A stretch of 12,894 nucleotides of DNA from NCBI GenBank assembly GCA_023228745.1, contig JALOAP010000040.1, positions 1-12,894 of the forward strand, written 5' to 3'. The notes under the pieces were generated by a model. That model worked only from the letters and a program-made list of their open reading frames with translations, did not search any database and was not told the DNA's origin. The stretch's first letter is position 1; the number at the start of each line of letters is the position of its first letter. The stretch comes from Dehalococcoidia bacterium. Lineage in GTDB: Bacteria > Chloroflexota > Dehalococcoidia > Tepidiformales > Tepidiformaceae. Shown piece by piece: positions 12,674 through 12,894 of this stretch. The position numbers and the translations under genes were made by a program.

Positions 12674-12894
12674 GTAGTTCATGTCGTACGTTTCCACCCA
12701 CTGTACGAGTTCCACCGTGCCACCCCCGAAGGCGTAGCGGGGATTGTCGCATCGCGCGGCTGCGTCATAGACATCGCGCGCACCAGCCGTCCAAACCGGC
12801 AAGCCGGGTCTGTAATCACCCGCGATCACTCCCCACTGGTAGGGGGTCGAGTAGATGCCCACATCGAGCCCCACACCCTCGAGGTAGTCGATGG
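12662..12894 (-). CDS. GH25/DUF1906-like protein, C-terminal part only
   Basis: The gene runs off the right edge; only the last 76 residues and the TAG stop are in the window. The visible part reads IDYLEGVGLDVGIYSTPYQW, then LPVWTAG and FGGGTVELVQWVETYDMNYACP. A helix-turn leading to GxYS-x2-QW, a strand ending in a Trp, and a final VQW...D-x-NY-x-C resemble the closing strands of the TIM barrel in GH25-like or DUF1906-like proteins linked to peptidoglycan hydrolysis. Two cysteines (in AARC and NYAC) could form a disulphide, fitting export. Catalytic residues would lie in the missing N-terminal part, so activity cannot be judged. The GTG at 12874 is internal, since the open frame continues to the window edge. 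Confidence 0.6.
   Translation of the reverse strand, partial: IDYLEGVGLDVGIYSTPYQWGVIAGDYRPGLPVWTAGARDVYDAAARCDNPRYAFGGGTVELVQWVETYDMNYACP

Overview
This GC-rich window carries twelve protein genes on both strands, plus the 3' part of a thirteenth at the right edge. No rRNA, tRNA, CRISPR array, insertion sequence or phage gene was seen, and no gene-free stretch exceeds 300 bases. The gene families (RskA-type ECF sigma pairs, an AMIN-like lipoprotein, an HtrA with a lipoprotein-like N-terminus, a heme-b ferric-reductase-like protein with ApbE), TTG/GTG starts and Thr/Ala/Pro-rich linkers fit a Chloroflexota bacterium, perhaps near Tepidiformales/Dehalococcoidia. That placement is inference, because no taxonomic marker gene is present.

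Left part (1-3371): an HNH endonuclease; an acetyl-CoA hydrolase/CoA-transferase whose conserved C-terminus lies in another frame after about base 2028, so it is frameshifted as given; and, convergent to it, an HtrA/DegP-like serine protease with one PDZ domain.

Sigma part (3494-5695): a SigK-like ECF sigma factor is followed by its RskA-type membrane anti-sigma factor on the + strand. They meet, with only 2 bases between stop codons, a second and unrelated ECF sigma gene on the minus strand.

Minus-strand cluster (8655 down to 5087): an ApbE-type FAD:protein FMN transferase, a very Asp-rich exported protein, a small membrane protein, a six-helix heme-b ferric-reductase-like protein, a membrane protein with an Asp-rich outer tail (probable anti-sigma factor), and the second ECF sigma factor. 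The last five genes overlap or abut. This looks like a self-regulated envelope redox or metal-handling module and is the most unusual system here. The assigned role is inference.

Right part (8693-12894): a YegS/DAGK-type lipid kinase whose reading frame runs 139 bases antisense into a crotonase-family gene; a divergent thiolase, which with the crotonase and CoA-transferase suggests acyl-CoA metabolism; a strong hairpin terminator; an AMIN-like lipoprotein whose leader contains a tandem repeat able to pair with its own ribosome binding site; and the C-terminal end of a GH25/DUF1906-like cell-wall hydrolase-type protein.
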